A DNA stretch of 64,000 nucleotides from Roseovarius pacificus (lineage in GTDB: Bacteria > Pseudomonadota > Alphaproteobacteria > Rhodobacterales > Rhodobacteraceae), in the NCBI RefSeq assembly GCF_900142665.1, contig NZ_FRBR01000001.1, positions 124,001-188,000 on the forward strand, written 5' to 3'. Made by a program: the position numbers and the translations under genes. Positions 52,843 to 62,268 of this stretch are shown one piece after another; the stretch's first letter is position 1, and each line of letters begins with the position of its first letter. The notes beneath the pieces were generated by a model. It had not been told where the DNA came from. It was given only the letters and a program-made list of their open reading frames with translations, and made no database searches.

Positions 52843-53595
52843 TCAGTCGCCGCGCTCCTTCCAGCGGACCATCTGCCGCAGCACACCATGCAGCATCTGC
52901 ACATCGGCCCGCGTCAGGGCCATGCGGCTCCACATGTTACGCAGGTTGGTGCGCATCCCTTCGGCCTTGTGGTCGGGAAAAAAGAACCCCGCCTGCGTCA
53001 GCCGCTCGTCATAATGATCGGCCAGTTTCTCGATCTCGATCTGTTCGGCCCAGTCGGCGCGGGCCATGTCCACGCGCTCATTCACGATATTGCCCTGCGC
53101 CCGCCGCCACTCATAGGCGGTCAGCAACACGCATTGCGCAAGGTTCAGGCTGGCGAATTCGGGATTGACCGGCACATTGATGATCGCATTGGCGCGCGCC
53201 ACGTCGTCGTTTTCAAGCCCGGCGCGTTCCGGCCCGAACAGCACGGCAACCTTCTGGTCCTGCGCGATCCGCTCCGCGGCGATCTGCATCGCGCGTTCGG
53301 GGCTGAGAACCGGCTTTGTCAGCCCGCGCGCGCGGGCGGTGGTGGCCATGACATAATGACAATCGGCCACCGCATCGGGCAGCGTTTCGACCATCTGCGC
53401 CTCGTCCAGCAAACGCCCCGCCCCGCTGGCCATGGCGACGGCCCTGGGGTTGGGCCAGCCATCGCGCGGCGCCACCAGACGCATCCGGTCCAGCCCGAAA
53501 TTCCACATTGCACGCGCGGCGGCGCCGATGTTTTCGCCCATCTGTGGGCGAACCAGAACGAAAGCGGGCTGCGGGGTCTCGGTGGGCATGGGCAT
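52843..53595 (-). CDS. trmJ: tRNA methyltransferase TrmJ (SpoU/TrmH family)
   Basis: 250 residues. SPOUT knot motifs are FVLVRPQMGENIGAAARAM (motif 1), VAVLFGPERAGLENDDV (motif 2) and SLNLAQCVLLTAYEW (motif 3), followed by a C-terminal helical extension. It makes 2'-O-methylated cytidine or uridine at tRNA position 32. Encoded between ispG and ctaA. Confidence 0.9.
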   Translation of the reverse strand: MPMPTETPQPAFVLVRPQMGENIGAAARAMWNFGLDRMRLVAPRDGWPNPRAVAMASGAGRLLDEAQMVETLPDAVADCHYVMATTARARGLTKPVLSPERAMQIAAERIAQDQKVAVLFGPERAGLENDDVARANAIINVPVNPEFASLNLAQCVLLTAYEWRRAQGNIVNERVDMARADWAEQIEIEKLADHYDERLTQAGFFFPDHKAEGMRTNLRNMWSRMALTRADVQMLHGVLRQMVRWKERGD

Positions 53596-53661
53596 CCTCG
53601 AAGATGAATCTGCCCGCCTCTTAGGCCAGCCATGCGGTGCTGAAAACCCCCGGTCACGGTT

Positions 53662-54792
53662 TTACTCGGCGGCCGGGCGCGCGGCCTCTTCCGCCTCGAT
53701 CTCGGCGGCCCGCCGTTCCACCTGTTCGACGATATGGTCGATCATCTCCTCGTTGGTCATCTTGTGGCTGGCCTTGCCCGCCAGATAGACCATGCCGCTG
53801 CCCGCACCGCCGCCGGTGAACCCCACATCGGTCATCAGCGCCTCGCCGGGGCCGTTGACCACGCAGCCGATGATGCTCAGGCTCATCGGCGTCTTGATAT
53901 GTTCCAGCCGCTGCTCCAGCGTTTCGACCGTCCTGATCACGTCGAACCCCTGCCGCGCGCAGGACGGGCAGGAAATGATGTTCACCCCCCGGTGCCGCAG
54001 GCCAAGGGATTTGAGGATTTCATACCCCACCTTAACCTCTTCCACCGGATCGGCGCTCAGGCTGACGCGGATCGTATCGCCGATCCCCATCCACAGCAGG
54101 TTGCCCAGACCGATGGCCGACTTGATCGTGCCGCTGGTCAGCCCGCCCGCCTCGGTGATCCCCAGATGAATGGGCGCATCGGTCTGTTCGGCCAGCATCT
54201 GATAGGCGGCGGTCGCCATGAACACGTCCGACGCCTTGCAACTGATCTTGAACTCGTGAAAATCGTTGTCCTGCAAGACCTTGATATGATCCAGCCCGCT
54301 TTCCACCATGGCATCCGGGGTTGGCTCGCCATATTTATCCAGCAAATGCTTTTCCAGACTGCCCGCATTCACCCCGATCCGCATCGAACAGCCATGATCG
54401 CGCGCCGCCGAGATCACCTCGCGCACGCGCTCCGGGCTGCCGATATTGCCCGGATTGATCCGCAGGCAGGCGGCGCCGGCTTCGGCGGCCTCGATGCCGC
54501 GGCGGTAATGGAAATGGATATCGGCCACGATGGGCACCGGGCTTTCGAGCACGATCTCTTTCAAGGCCCGCGCCGACTCTTCGTCTGGGACCGACACGCG
54601 CACGATATCCGCCCCGGCTTCGGCAGCGGCCTGCACCTGTGCGATGGTGCCCGGTATATCCGTTGTCACCGTGTTGGTCATGGTCTGCACGGTGATCGGC
54701 GCATCGCCCCCCACCGGCACGTCGCCAACCATGATCTGGCGGCTTTGGCGGCGCTCGATGTTACGCCACGGGCGAATAGGATTCAGCGACAT
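53662..54792 (-). CDS. ispG: 4-hydroxy-3-methylbut-2-enyl diphosphate synthase (IspG/GcpE)
   Basis: 376 residues, the compact bacterial two-domain form. TIM barrel features are [25 protein letters not shown] and [10 protein letters not shown]. The [4Fe-4S] cysteines are in [13 protein letters not shown] (CxxC) and [10 protein letters not shown], with a Glu near by. It reduces the cyclodiphosphate made by IspDF in this same window. The C-terminal tail is Ala/Glu-rich. Lies between the RodZ-like gene and trmJ. Confidence 0.96.
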   Translation of the reverse strand: MSLNPIRPWRNIERRQSRQIMVGDVPVGGDAPITVQTMTNTVTTDIPGTIAQVQAAAEAGADIVRVSVPDEESARALKEIVLESPVPIVADIHFHYRRGIEAAEAGAACLRINPGNIGSPERVREVISAARDHGCSMRIGVNAGSLEKHLLDKYGEPTPDAMVESGLDHIKVLQDNDFHEFKISCKASDVFMATAAYQMLAEQTDAPIHLGITEAGGLTSGTIKSAIGLGNLLWMGIGDTIRVSLSADPVEEVKVGYEILKSLGLRHRGVNIISCPSCARQGFDVIRTVETLEQRLEHIKTPMSLSIIGCVVNGPGEALMTDVGFTGGGAGSGMVYLAGKASHKMTNEEMIDHIVEQVERRAAEIEAEEAARPAAE

Positions 54793-54880
54793 CGCTTACC
54801 CCCAGGGGAAAGAATTGATTGGGTCTCGTCTGGCCGAAAGATAAGGCGCATCGCGCCGGGCCGCAATCACCGCGCGCCGG

Positions 54881-56101
54881 TTATTCCTGCGGCGCGCTGT
54901 CGGTGTTGGTCTGCAACTCGGCCACATAGCGCGACAGGTCCTGATCCTGACTGATATCGGCCACCTCGTAGGCCGCGCTCAGAACCGCGGCATCCAGCGC
55001 CAGATCGGACGTGACCTTGCCACGCGGTCCCGCCGGGCCGTAATGCGCGCCATTCACGGCGAAATAGATCGCCCCCGATTCACCGACCCGCAATGTCGGG
55101 GCCTCTTCCGTGGGCGGCACATCATAGGTGTCGCCGGCATTCATGATGCCCTCGTAAATCACGCTGCCATCGGCAGCGCGCACCCGCACCCAAGCCGGGC
55201 GCACGGCCACGACACGCAGCCCCGGCATCGGGGCCTCCACCACCTGCGGGCTGGGAAGGCTCTCGGCCTTGCGGGCCACTTCGAACGTGCTCGAACGGTC
55301 CGTGCGCGGCAGGTCGGGGCGTATGGTGCCCACCTCTGCGGGGTCCAGCGTGGAAATCGGCGCATCGCGCGCCACCATCACGGGCACGTCCAGCGCCTCG
55401 GGACGATACAGCCGGTCCAGCCGCTCGTCCGCGGGGGCTGTGAAAGTCCCGGCCAGGTCGCGGTTCTGCCCGTCTTCTGCATTCGGCACCGCGCTCTCCA
55501 GCGGGTCCAGATCGGCCAGAACATCGGGCGTATTCTCGACCGGGGCGAACTGGACGCGCTGCACCTCGTTCAGCACGCTCCACCCGCCATATCCGATGGC
55601 GCCAATCAGCGCGACCAGCACCAGAACAGACCCGATCGCGCCCGGCTCGATGCGTGACAGAAACCCTTCGCTCACCGGGGCGAAGGGCGTGTTCGGCGCG
55701 ACGATGGGATCGGATTTGCGGGCTGTCGTGCGGCTCTGCCCCGAGGATTGCGGCTTGCGGATCGAGGACGCCTCTGCCGACATGCCATGCGCAATCGAAA
55801 ATCCGCTTTCCCGGCAAAACGCCTCGAACGCCTTGTCCGGGTCCATGCCGAGATAGCGCGCATAGGAGCGCACGTAACCGGGGATGAAACCGGGCGTGTC
55901 GAAAGCACCGGGATCGGAATTCTCGATCGCGGCCACGTAAGAGGCCTTGATCCGCAATTCGCGTTCTACATCCAGAAGGGATTTGCCAAGGGTCGCGCGT
56001 TCACCGCGCATAAGATCGCCAAGGCGCAAATCGAAATCGTCAAAGCCCCGCGGCTCTGCCTCGTATTCTTCAGCCTTGCGCGAAAACCTGCGCCCGATCA
56101 T
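54881..56101 (-). CDS. RodZ-like membrane-anchored HTH protein (DUF4115)
   Basis: 406 residues. An HTH_25 domain (about 23-95: LGDLMRGERATLGKSLLDVERELRIKASYVAAIE) is followed by a linker, one membrane helix (about 158-176, IGSVLVLVALIGAIGYGGWSVL) and a periplasmic DUF4115 beta domain (LRVVAVRPAWVRVRAADGSVIYEGIMNAGDTYDVP). This is the RodZ architecture, a cytoskeletal or envelope scaffold that binds MreB. Directly upstream of ispG, a common arrangement. Confidence 0.85.
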   Translation of the reverse strand: MIGRRFSRKAEEYEAEPRGFDDFDLRLGDLMRGERATLGKSLLDVERELRIKASYVAAIENSDPGAFDTPGFIPGYVRSYARYLGMDPDKAFEAFCRESGFSIAHGMSAEASSIRKPQSSGQSRTTARKSDPIVAPNTPFAPVSEGFLSRIEPGAIGSVLVLVALIGAIGYGGWSVLNEVQRVQFAPVENTPDVLADLDPLESAVPNAEDGQNRDLAGTFTAPADERLDRLYRPEALDVPVMVARDAPISTLDPAEVGTIRPDLPRTDRSSTFEVARKAESLPSPQVVEAPMPGLRVVAVRPAWVRVRAADGSVIYEGIMNAGDTYDVPPTEEAPTLRVGESGAIYFAVNGAHYGPAGPRGKVTSDLALDAAVLSAAYEVADISQDQDLSRYVAELQTNTDSAPQE

Positions 56102-56214
56102 GCGGCCTGCCCCTCAAACCTGTTCATCAGCTTCCGATTGTCCCGATTCGAAAGCTTACCTTTTGTTTGCGCTACAGTAGCACATGGCAAGGCATTTTAC
56201 ACCTTTTTGGGGTG

Positions 56215-57444
56215 TCAGGCCGTCAAATCGGCACGATTCAGCGCGCAATGGCTCCAAAGTTCATCCATTGCATGCACCAACGCGTCCATCTCCCTGGGTC
56301 CATGCACCGGCGACGGGGTAAAGCGCAGGCGCTCGGTGCCGCGCGGGACGGTCGGATAGTTGATCGGTTGCACATAAATGCCGTGGGCATCCAGCAACAT
56401 GTCGCTCAACTTCTTGGTGTGAACCGGATTGCCGACGATGACCGGCACGATATGGCTGCCGTGGTCGATCAGCGGCAGGCCCAGCCCTTTCAGGCGGGTC
56501 TTGAGGATCTTCGCCTGGGTCTGGTGCTTTTCGCGCAGTTTTTGCCCTTCGGAGGTCTTGAGAAAGGCAACCGATGCCGTGGCCCCTGCCGCCAGCGTCG
56601 GCGCCAGCGAGGTCGAAAAGATGAAGCCCGGCGCATAACTCCTTACGGCATCGCACATTTTGGCCGACGCCGCGATATAACCGCCCATCACGCCATAGGC
56701 CTTGGCCAATGTGCCGTTGATGATGTCCAGACGGTGCATCAGGCGGTCGCGTTCGCAAATCCCTGCGCCGCGCGCGCCATACATGCCCACCGCATGAACC
56801 TCGTCGATATAGGTCAGCGCGCCGAATTCGTCCGCCAGATCGCAGATCGCCTCGATCGGCCCGAAATCGCCATCCATCGAATAAACCGATTCGAACGCGA
56901 TCAGCTTGGGCGCGTCCGGATCGTCGGCGGCCAGCAATTCGCGCAGATGTTCGACATCGTTGTGACGGAAAATGCGCTTGGCCCCGCCATTGCGGCGCAC
57001 CCCTTCGATCATCGAGGCGTGGTTCAACTCGTCCGAATAGATGATCAGCCCCGGAAACAGCTTGGGCAATGTGCTCAGCGTGGCGTCGTTGGCGATATAG
57101 GCGCTGGTGAACAGCAGCGCGGCTTCCTTGCCATGCAGATCGGCCAGTTCGGCCTCCAGCCGCTTGTGATACACGGTCGTGCCGGAAATGTTGCGCGTCC
57201 CGCCCGATCCTGCGCCCGTGGCGTCCAGCGCCTCGTGCATCGCGTCCAGCACGACGGGGTGCTGGCCCATGCCAAGGTAATCGTTGCCGCACCACACGGT
57301 GATCGGCCGCTCGCTGCCATCGTCCTTGCGCCATGTGGCGTGGGGAAACTGCCCGTTGCGGCGTTCGATATCAATGAAGGTGCGATAGCGGCCTTCCTCA
57401 TGCAGACGGTTGATCGCGTCATCCAGCTTTGCAGAGTAATCCAC
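56215..57444 (-). CDS. hemA: 5-aminolevulinate synthase
   Basis: 409 residues, alpha-oxoamine synthase fold. The PLP lysine is in [14 protein letters not shown], with [16 protein letters not shown] (glycine and CoA site), GGTRNISGT and [12 protein letters not shown]. It makes ALA from succinyl-CoA and glycine, the Shemin route of alphaproteobacteria. GTG 57444 is chosen: AAGGAGG lies 9 bases upstream and the family starts MDYSAKL; an ATG at 57540 gives an unlikely extension. An FNR-type box lies 137 bases upstream. Confidence 0.96.
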   Translation of the reverse strand: MDYSAKLDDAINRLHEEGRYRTFIDIERRNGQFPHATWRKDDGSERPITVWCGNDYLGMGQHPVVLDAMHEALDATGAGSGGTRNISGTTVYHKRLEAELADLHGKEAALLFTSAYIANDATLSTLPKLFPGLIIYSDELNHASMIEGVRRNGGAKRIFRHNDVEHLRELLAADDPDAPKLIAFESVYSMDGDFGPIEAICDLADEFGALTYIDEVHAVGMYGARGAGICERDRLMHRLDIINGTLAKAYGVMGGYIAASAKMCDAVRSYAPGFIFSTSLAPTLAAGATASVAFLKTSEGQKLREKHQTQAKILKTRLKGLGLPLIDHGSHIVPVIVGNPVHTKKLSDMLLDAHGIYVQPINYPTVPRGTERLRFTPSPVHGPREMDALVHAMDELWSHCALNRADLTA

Positions 57445-57580
57445 TGGCGTTTCCTCCTTGGTCCGTTCCATCCCCGCTACGGGCGGATGCCGTTTCGCGC
57501 ACGACATATTCATTAAGTCAGATGCATATAGATCACACATCCTACACGCAACAGGTTACAAATTGACGCCCCCCGTTTCC

Positions 57581-57594
57581 TTGACTTCGATCAA
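57581..57594. promoter_or_regulatory. FNR/FnrL-type box upstream of hemA
   Basis: TTGAC-TTCG-ATCAA matches the FNR consensus TTGAT-N4-ATCAA at 9 of 10 defined positions and lies in a longer perfect repeat CCTTGA-N6-TCAAGG. Its centre is about 144 bases upstream of the hemA GTG and 75 upstream of the M20 peptidase ATG. Oxygen-responsive hemA control by FnrL is known in Rhodobacter; that it acts here is inferred. Confidence 0.65.
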
Positions 57595-57662
57595 GGTCGC
57601 TGGACAGCCGCGCGTCACCTGTTACCTTCGCGCCGAACATCGCGCAACTCCGAGGAAAGCCC

Positions 57663-59039
57663 ATGTCACTCGACGCCGTTCTGGCCCGTATAGACGACCA
57701 ACTGCCCGCCGCCACCGACCGCCTGCTGGAATTGCTGCGCATTCCCTCGATCTCGACCGACCCGGCCTATGCCGATCAGTGCTCGGACGCCGCCGACTGG
57801 CTGGTGGCCGATCTCAACAGCCTTGGAATCAAGGCCGAAAAGCGGGAAACCCCCGGTCATCCCATGGTCGTGGGCCATGTCGACGGCGACGGCCCGCACC
57901 TGCTGTTTTACGGTCACTACGACGTGCAGCCGGTCGATCCGCTGAACCTGTGGGAGAACGATCCGTTCGATCCCAGGGTCGAAGACACGCCCAACGGCCC
58001 GGTGATCCGTGGCCGGGGCAGTTCCGACGACAAGGGCCAGCTCATGACCTTCGTCGAGGCCTGCCGCGCCTGGCGCGAAATCAACGGCACCCTGCCCTGC
58101 AAGATCACCTTCTTCTTCGAAGGCGAGGAAGAATCGGGGTCGCCCTCGCTGGTCCCCTTCATGCAGCAGAACGCCGACGAGCTGCGCGCCGATATCGCCC
58201 TGATCTGCGACACCGGCCTGTTTCAGTCGAAAACCCCCGCCATCGTCACCATGCTGCGCGGTATGGTGACCGAGGAACTGACCATCACCGGCCCCCGCGT
58301 CGATCTGCATTCGGGGTTCTTCGGCGGGCTGGCGATGAACCCCATTCGCGCGCTCTCGGGCATACTGGCCGATCTGCACGACGAAACCGGCAAGGTCACG
58401 ATTCCAGGCTTTTACGACAACATCCCCGACCTGACCGATCAGGTCCGCGACCAATGGGAAGGGCTGGATTTCGACTGGCAGGGCTTCCTCGGCTCGGTTG
58501 GGCTCAGCGAACCGGCGGGCGAAAAGGGGCGCATGCCGCTGGAAATGATCTGGTCGCGCCCCACCGCCGAAGTGAACGGCATCTGGGGCGGCTATACCGG
58601 CGACGGGTTCAAGACCGTCCTGCCCGCGCAGGCCCATGCCAAGATCAGCTTCCGCCTCGTTCAGGGGCAGGACCCGCTGGCCATCCGCAAGGCCTTCCAG
58701 ACCTTCGTGCGTGACCGCCTGCCCACCGATTGCACGGTGGAATTCAAGGAATACGGCGCCTCCGCCGCCTCGGTCATGGAAACCGCCGATCCCGCTTTCG
58801 AGGCCGCCCGACAGGCGCTCTCGGACGAATGGCCCGACGAGGCCGCCTATGTGGGCTGCGGCGGCTCGATCCCGATTGCCGGGCATTTCCAGTCCATCCT
58901 CGGCATGAACGCCATGCTGATCGGCTTCGGCAAGGACGATGACGCGATCCATTCGCCGAATGAAAAATACGATATGGAAAGCTTCCACAAGGGCACCCGA
59001 AGCTGGGCGCGCATCCTCGATGCGCTGTGCAAGGGCTGA
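57663..59039 (+). CDS. M20 family dipeptidase
   Basis: 458 residues. Zinc-site motifs are FYGHYDVQPVD (His and Asp), RGSSDDKGQ (bridging Asp) and FEGEEESGSPSL (catalytic and metal Glu). The dimerisation lid follows (about 200-320), and the C-terminal metal His is probably in DDDAIHSPNEKYD. Cytoplasmic metallodipeptidase similar to carnosinase-type M20 enzymes. Ends 9 bases before the dehalogenase-like gene, so likely one operon. Confidence 0.93.
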   Translation: MSLDAVLARIDDQLPAATDRLLELLRIPSISTDPAYADQCSDAADWLVADLNSLGIKAEKRETPGHPMVVGHVDGDGPHLLFYGHYDVQPVDPLNLWENDPFDPRVEDTPNGPVIRGRGSSDDKGQLMTFVEACRAWREINGTLPCKITFFFEGEEESGSPSLVPFMQQNADELRADIALICDTGLFQSKTPAIVTMLRGMVTEELTITGPRVDLHSGFFGGLAMNPIRALSGILADLHDETGKVTIPGFYDNIPDLTDQVRDQWEGLDFDWQGFLGSVGLSEPAGEKGRMPLEMIWSRPTAEVNGIWGGYTGDGFKTVLPAQAHAKISFRLVQGQDPLAIRKAFQTFVRDRLPTDCTVEFKEYGASAASVMETADPAFEAARQALSDEWPDEAAYVGCGGSIPIAGHFQSILGMNAMLIGFGKDDDAIHSPNEKYDMESFHKGTRSWARILDALCKG

Positions 59040-59048
59040 GGATCGCCC

Positions 59049-59915
59049 ATGACCATCCCCGGCTTCACCGACCAGACCGCCAGGCCCAATGGCGTCAGGA
59101 TCGCCTACAGCACGGGCGGCGACGGGCCGCCGCTGGTCCTGCTGCACGGGTTTCCCCAAACCCGCGCCATGTGGGCGCAGATCGCCCCCGGACTCGCGGA
59201 AACCCATACGGTGATCTGCCCCGATCTGCGCGGCTATGGCGACAGCGGCAAGCCGCGCGACGTGGCCGCCTGCAGCTTTCGCCACATGGCGCAGGATGTT
59301 CTGGCGTTGATGCAGCGGCTCGGGCATGACCGCTTTGCCGTGGCCGGGCATGATCGTGGCGGGCGCGTCACGCATCGCCTTGCGCTCGATGCCCCGCAGG
59401 CCGTCACACGGCTGGCGGTGATGGACATCGTGCCCACCCACACCCTTCTGGCGCAACTCAGGATCGATGTCGCCCGCGCCTATTACCACTGGTTCTTTCT
59501 GGCCCAGCCCGAACCCTTTCCCGAAACCCTGATCGGCCATGACCCGGACGGCTATTTCGAAAGCTGCCTCCTCGGCTGGGGCAAATCGGACCTGTCGCAG
59601 TTCGGCCCCGATCAACTCGCCGCCTATCGCACCGCTTGGCGCGATCCCGACACCATCCGCGGCATGTGCAACGATTACCGCGCCGCACTGGATCACGATT
59701 TCAAGGACGATGCCGCCGACCTGACACAGCGCATCGCCTGCCCGGCCCTCGTACTCTACGGGGCCGACGGGGCCATGGCGGCCCAATACGATGTCGCCGA
59801 TACCTGGGCTCCCAAATGCCTCGATATGCAGGCCCTTGCGATACCCGGCGGGCATTTCTTCCCCGATACCGCCCCGCAGGACACCCTGACGGCGCTCAGG
59901 GAATTCTTCGCCTGA
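59049..59915 (+). CDS. Alpha/beta hydrolase, probable fluoroacetate dehalogenase
   Basis: 288 residues. Unlike serine hydrolases the nucleophile is Asp102 in GHDRGGR. Arg103 and Arg106 sit where fluoroacetate dehalogenase binds the carboxylate. Asp126, His269 complete the triad and base, and His147-Trp148 plus Tyr210 (NDYRAA) match the halide-binding residues. The spacing mirrors the characterised Rhodopseudomonas enzyme (Asp110, Arg111, Arg114, Asp134, His155, Trp156, Tyr219, His280), from memory. It would hydrolyse C-F or C-Cl bonds of haloacetates. Follows the M20 gene. Confidence 0.85.
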   Translation: MTIPGFTDQTARPNGVRIAYSTGGDGPPLVLLHGFPQTRAMWAQIAPGLAETHTVICPDLRGYGDSGKPRDVAACSFRHMAQDVLALMQRLGHDRFAVAGHDRGGRVTHRLALDAPQAVTRLAVMDIVPTHTLLAQLRIDVARAYYHWFFLAQPEPFPETLIGHDPDGYFESCLLGWGKSDLSQFGPDQLAAYRTAWRDPDTIRGMCNDYRAALDHDFKDDAADLTQRIACPALVLYGADGAMAAQYDVADTWAPKCLDMQALAIPGGHFFPDTAPQDTLTALREFFA

Positions 59916-59916
59916 C

Positions 59917-60282
59917 ATGGCGGGCGTGCGACGCGCCCCCCGCCACGGCGCGCCCTACCGCCTGACCGGCGGCCTCACGGCGCTCGCCCTCACCCTGTCG
60001 GCCCCGGCCACCGCCGATGACAGCGCGCCCGACTCATGGACCGACCGCAAATGCACCCTTTACCGCCACGCGGTCGAGGATGCGCTCGCCCTGCTCGGGC
60101 GCGACGGCATCACCGATGCGTTCATGGACGAAAACGACGCCTTCATCGCCAATGGATGCGTGGCCAGGGGCGGGGTCTGTCCCCGCAGCGAACAGGACAT
60201 CGCGATGGCGGACCTTCTGACCACCATGACCATGAACGAAGGCATGGCCAGCACCTTCGTGCCCTTCGACTGCCCCGATTAG
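59917..60282 (+). CDS. Small exported protein of unknown function
   Basis: 121 residues. A basic N-terminus and a hydrophobic stretch (LTALALTLSAPATA) look like a Sec signal, cleaved after ATA. The mature part has four Cys (CTLYRH, NGCVARGGVCP, FDCPD), suggesting disulfides in the periplasm, and acidic character. Starts 1 base after the dehalogenase-like gene. No family recognised. Confidence 0.65.
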   Translation: MAGVRRAPRHGAPYRLTGGLTALALTLSAPATADDSAPDSWTDRKCTLYRHAVEDALALLGRDGITDAFMDENDAFIANGCVARGGVCPRSEQDIAMADLLTTMTMNEGMASTFVPFDCPD

Positions 60283-60290
60283 GAAAACGC

Positions 60291-60518
60291 TCAGCCTCGC
60301 GCCCGGCCGATCTCGCGCCCCAGCTTGGCCAGCGCCAACAGCCACGGGCTGGCATGCAGCACCAGATCGAACCAGTCGATCGCGCGCACCAGATCGCCCG
60401 CCGCCAGCATCCTGATCTTTTCCCAGACATGCGGCTCGGGCGTGAACGGCGCCAGCCCCAGCGTGACGCACATCACCAGCACGAGCACCCACGGTAATTT
60501 GTCCAGCAAACGGGCCAA
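60291..60518 (-). CDS. Small membrane protein, 75 aa
   Basis: Two hydrophobic stretches (about 8-25, WVLVLVMCVTLGLAPF, and about 46-65, FDLVLHASPWLLALAKL) with the conserved APFTPEPHVWEKIRMLAAGDL between. This pattern recurs widely in proteobacteria in short proteins, often carrying an unsupported 'RND transporter' label. Function unknown. Immediately beside the tRNA-Asp pair. Confidence 0.72.
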   Translation of the reverse strand: MARLLDKLPWVLVLVMCVTLGLAPFTPEPHVWEKIRMLAAGDLVRAIDWFDLVLHASPWLLALAKLGREIGRARG

Positions 60519-60547
60519 AATCTTTGTCCATGACAGGGAAAGGAAAG

Positions 60548-60624
60548 TGGCGCGGTTGACGGGGCTCGAACCCGCGACCTCCGGCGTGACAGGCCGGCAC
60601 TCTAACCAACTGAGCTACAACCGC
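60548..60624 (-). tRNA. tRNA-Asp (GTC), copy 1
   Basis: 77-nt cloverleaf with encoded CCA. Acceptor GCGGTTG/CAACCGC, anticodon arm CCGGC-CTGTCAC-GCCGG (anticodon GTC), T-arm GGGTTCGAGCCC. Sequence identical to copy 2, which lies 109 bases further on. Confidence 0.97.
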
Positions 60625-60656
60625 GCTGACGCGACAAGCGATCTTCGGGGCAGCGG

Positions 60657-60733
60657 TGGCGCGGTTGACGGGGCTCGAACCCGCGACCTCCGGCGTGACA
60701 GGCCGGCACTCTAACCAACTGAGCTACAACCGC
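60657..60733 (-). tRNA. tRNA-Asp (GTC), copy 2
   Basis: 77 nt, same sequence as copy 1, anticodon GTC, intact arms and CCA. Expressed first in the pair (minus strand), and the 32-base spacer holds no other gene. Confidence 0.97.
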
Positions 60734-61031
60734 TCACTGCCCGCCCGATCGCTCGGGCGTGATGCGCTTATTAGGCGCAGCGCGCGGTGCCGTCAAGCGC
60801 CCGTTTCGGGAAATTTCACCCCTCGTCCGCCACGTCCGCAAGACACCCCGCTGCAGCGCGCGAGCCCCCGCGCGCCGCATGAGCCACGCACAGCGAAAAC
60901 AGCTTCGTATCAGCCCCGGATATGAAGGCATTCACGGGGGTCAAGGGGCGTGGAGCTTACGCCCGGTTAAGCAACGTCAGTCGCTCAACCAGCCGTAACT
61001 GGCCCTGAAACAAGACCTGTAACTCCTAGCG
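60734..61031. other. Intergenic region without a gene
   Basis: 298 bases between tRNA-Asp copy 2 and the small secreted-protein gene. No family-like frame, tRNA or strong terminator seen; it presumably carries the promoter for the tRNA pair. Confidence 0.6.
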
Positions 61032-61229
61032 TCAATGACAGTGAACGCTGCCCGTGGATTTATCCATATGGCAGCACTGTCCCGGCGGAGAACTTTTCCG
61101 ACAACCGCCACCGTGTTCGACAATCTCTTCAGGCCCCCCGGCCCGATCCGACACATCAAGTGCCGCAAACCCCGTACCGGGAACCATCGTTCCCGCGACA
61201 AGCACCGCAATGGAAAGAATGTGTTTCAT
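61032..61229 (-). CDS. Small secreted Cys/His-rich protein
   Basis: 65 residues. Signal peptide MKHILSIAVLVAGTMVPGTGFA, then a mature domain ending GCRKSSPPGQCCHMDKSTGSVHCH. The CCHxxxxTGxxHCH pattern suggests a small metal-binding knuckle, similar to the CHxxKxTGxYHCH motif of YHCH-type proteins. ATG 61229 is backed by a strong GGAGGTGAC ribosome site. An upstream ATG at 61250 extends it by 7 residues but lacks such a site. Function unknown. Confidence 0.72.
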   Translation of the reverse strand: MKHILSIAVLVAGTMVPGTGFAALDVSDRAGGPEEIVEHGGGCRKSSPPGQCCHMDKSTGSVHCH

Positions 61230-61330
61230 GTCACCTCCGCTCAACGTCACCGACTCGATTTAAGCACAAGTGCACCAGCACGAGAACCCGTCAAATCGGT
61301 TCACCATGCTTCGTTTTCAACAGGTTGGGA

Positions 61331-61406
<76 letters not shown>

Positions 61407-61464
61407 GATGCGCGCCGTTTACCCAAGCTGCGCGTCTTGTGCAAGAGGCTCCGTGCCAACAATT

Positions 61465-62043
61465 TCACCCATACAGCCGCCGCGTGAACCTGCGCCACAT
61501 CAAAAGCGGCGTCGCCAGCACGAAGAAAAAGAACACCCCGCCGGAAACCTGCACCCAGACGGGGATTTGCAGCATGGTGTGAATGATCGTGAACAGCCCG
61601 AACAGAAACGGCGGGCTGATGAAGGACAGAACCACCGCCAGGTTGAAAATCCATTTCTTGATCCGGAACGCGGCCGTCCGGTTCAGGTGCTGGCGATATT
61701 CGTACCAATAGACGTCGCCCTTGGTATCCACGCTGCGCTCCTTGCGCATCAGGAACCGGTCGATTCCCGCGATGGTCAGCGCATCGTCGATCCAGAACAG
61801 GAACAGCGTGATCGAGATGATCGTCAGCACACACATCAGCGCGAACACGAAGGCGGCGTTTTCAGCCACTTTCACCGCCACCTCGCCACCGCCCGCAACC
61901 ACGCTGAAAATCCCGAAAAACGACAGCACCCCGACATTGATCAGGCTCAGCCGGACATATTCGAACTGCTGGCGGCTGCGGCGCGCACGCTCTTCGCGCA
62001 GCATCGTCAACTCGTTCAGCATAATGTCTTTTTCGATATCCAT
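61465..62043 (-). CDS. Multispanning membrane protein of unknown function
   Basis: About 191 residues, four membrane helices as two pairs: 25-45 and 55-80, then 128-148 and 155-178. A soluble charged loop (RKERSVDTKGDVYWYEYRQHLNR) separates the pairs, and a charged helix (MLNELTMLREERARRSRQQ) precedes them. The start is uncertain: ATG 62043, 62076 and 62079 are all possible. Placed between the two tRNA-Val genes. Family not recognised. Confidence 0.68.
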   Translation of the reverse strand: MDIEKDIMLNELTMLREERARRSRQQFEYVRLSLINVGVLSFFGIFSVVAGGGEVAVKVAENAAFVFALMCVLTIISITLFLFWIDDALTIAGIDRFLMRKERSVDTKGDVYWYEYRQHLNRTAAFRIKKWIFNLAVVLSFISPPFLFGLFTIIHTMLQIPVWVQVSGGVFFFFVLATPLLMWRRFTRRLYG

Positions 62044-62174
62044 CGCCCGCCCCGCTTGCTGCTCGTCCCCCGCCATCATTGCCCCGCGCCCGCCATCCCG
62101 CAAGCCCCGGCCCGCAAACCCCGCCACAACGAAAAACGGCGCGCCCGTTTTTCAGGCACGCCGCGCGGAATTCA

Positions 62175-62249
62175 TGGTGGGTGATAAGAGATTCGAACTC
62201 CTGACATCTTCGATGTGAACGAAGCGCTCTACCACTGAGCTAATCACCC
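62175..62249 (-). tRNA. tRNA-Val (CAC)
   Basis: 75 nt with CCA. Acceptor GGGTGAT/ATCACCC, anticodon arm CTTCG-TTCACAT-CGAAG (anticodon CAC). Closely related in anticodon arm to the tRNA-Val (TAC) 770 bases away. Confidence 0.96.
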
Positions 62250-62268
62250 GTTGGCGCGCTATGTAGCG

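Noticed and set aside
57666..59918. 750-codon minus-strand frame antisense to the M20 peptidase and dehalogenase-like genes
   Set aside because: Catalytic residues are in the plus-strand genes; the antisense has no domain.
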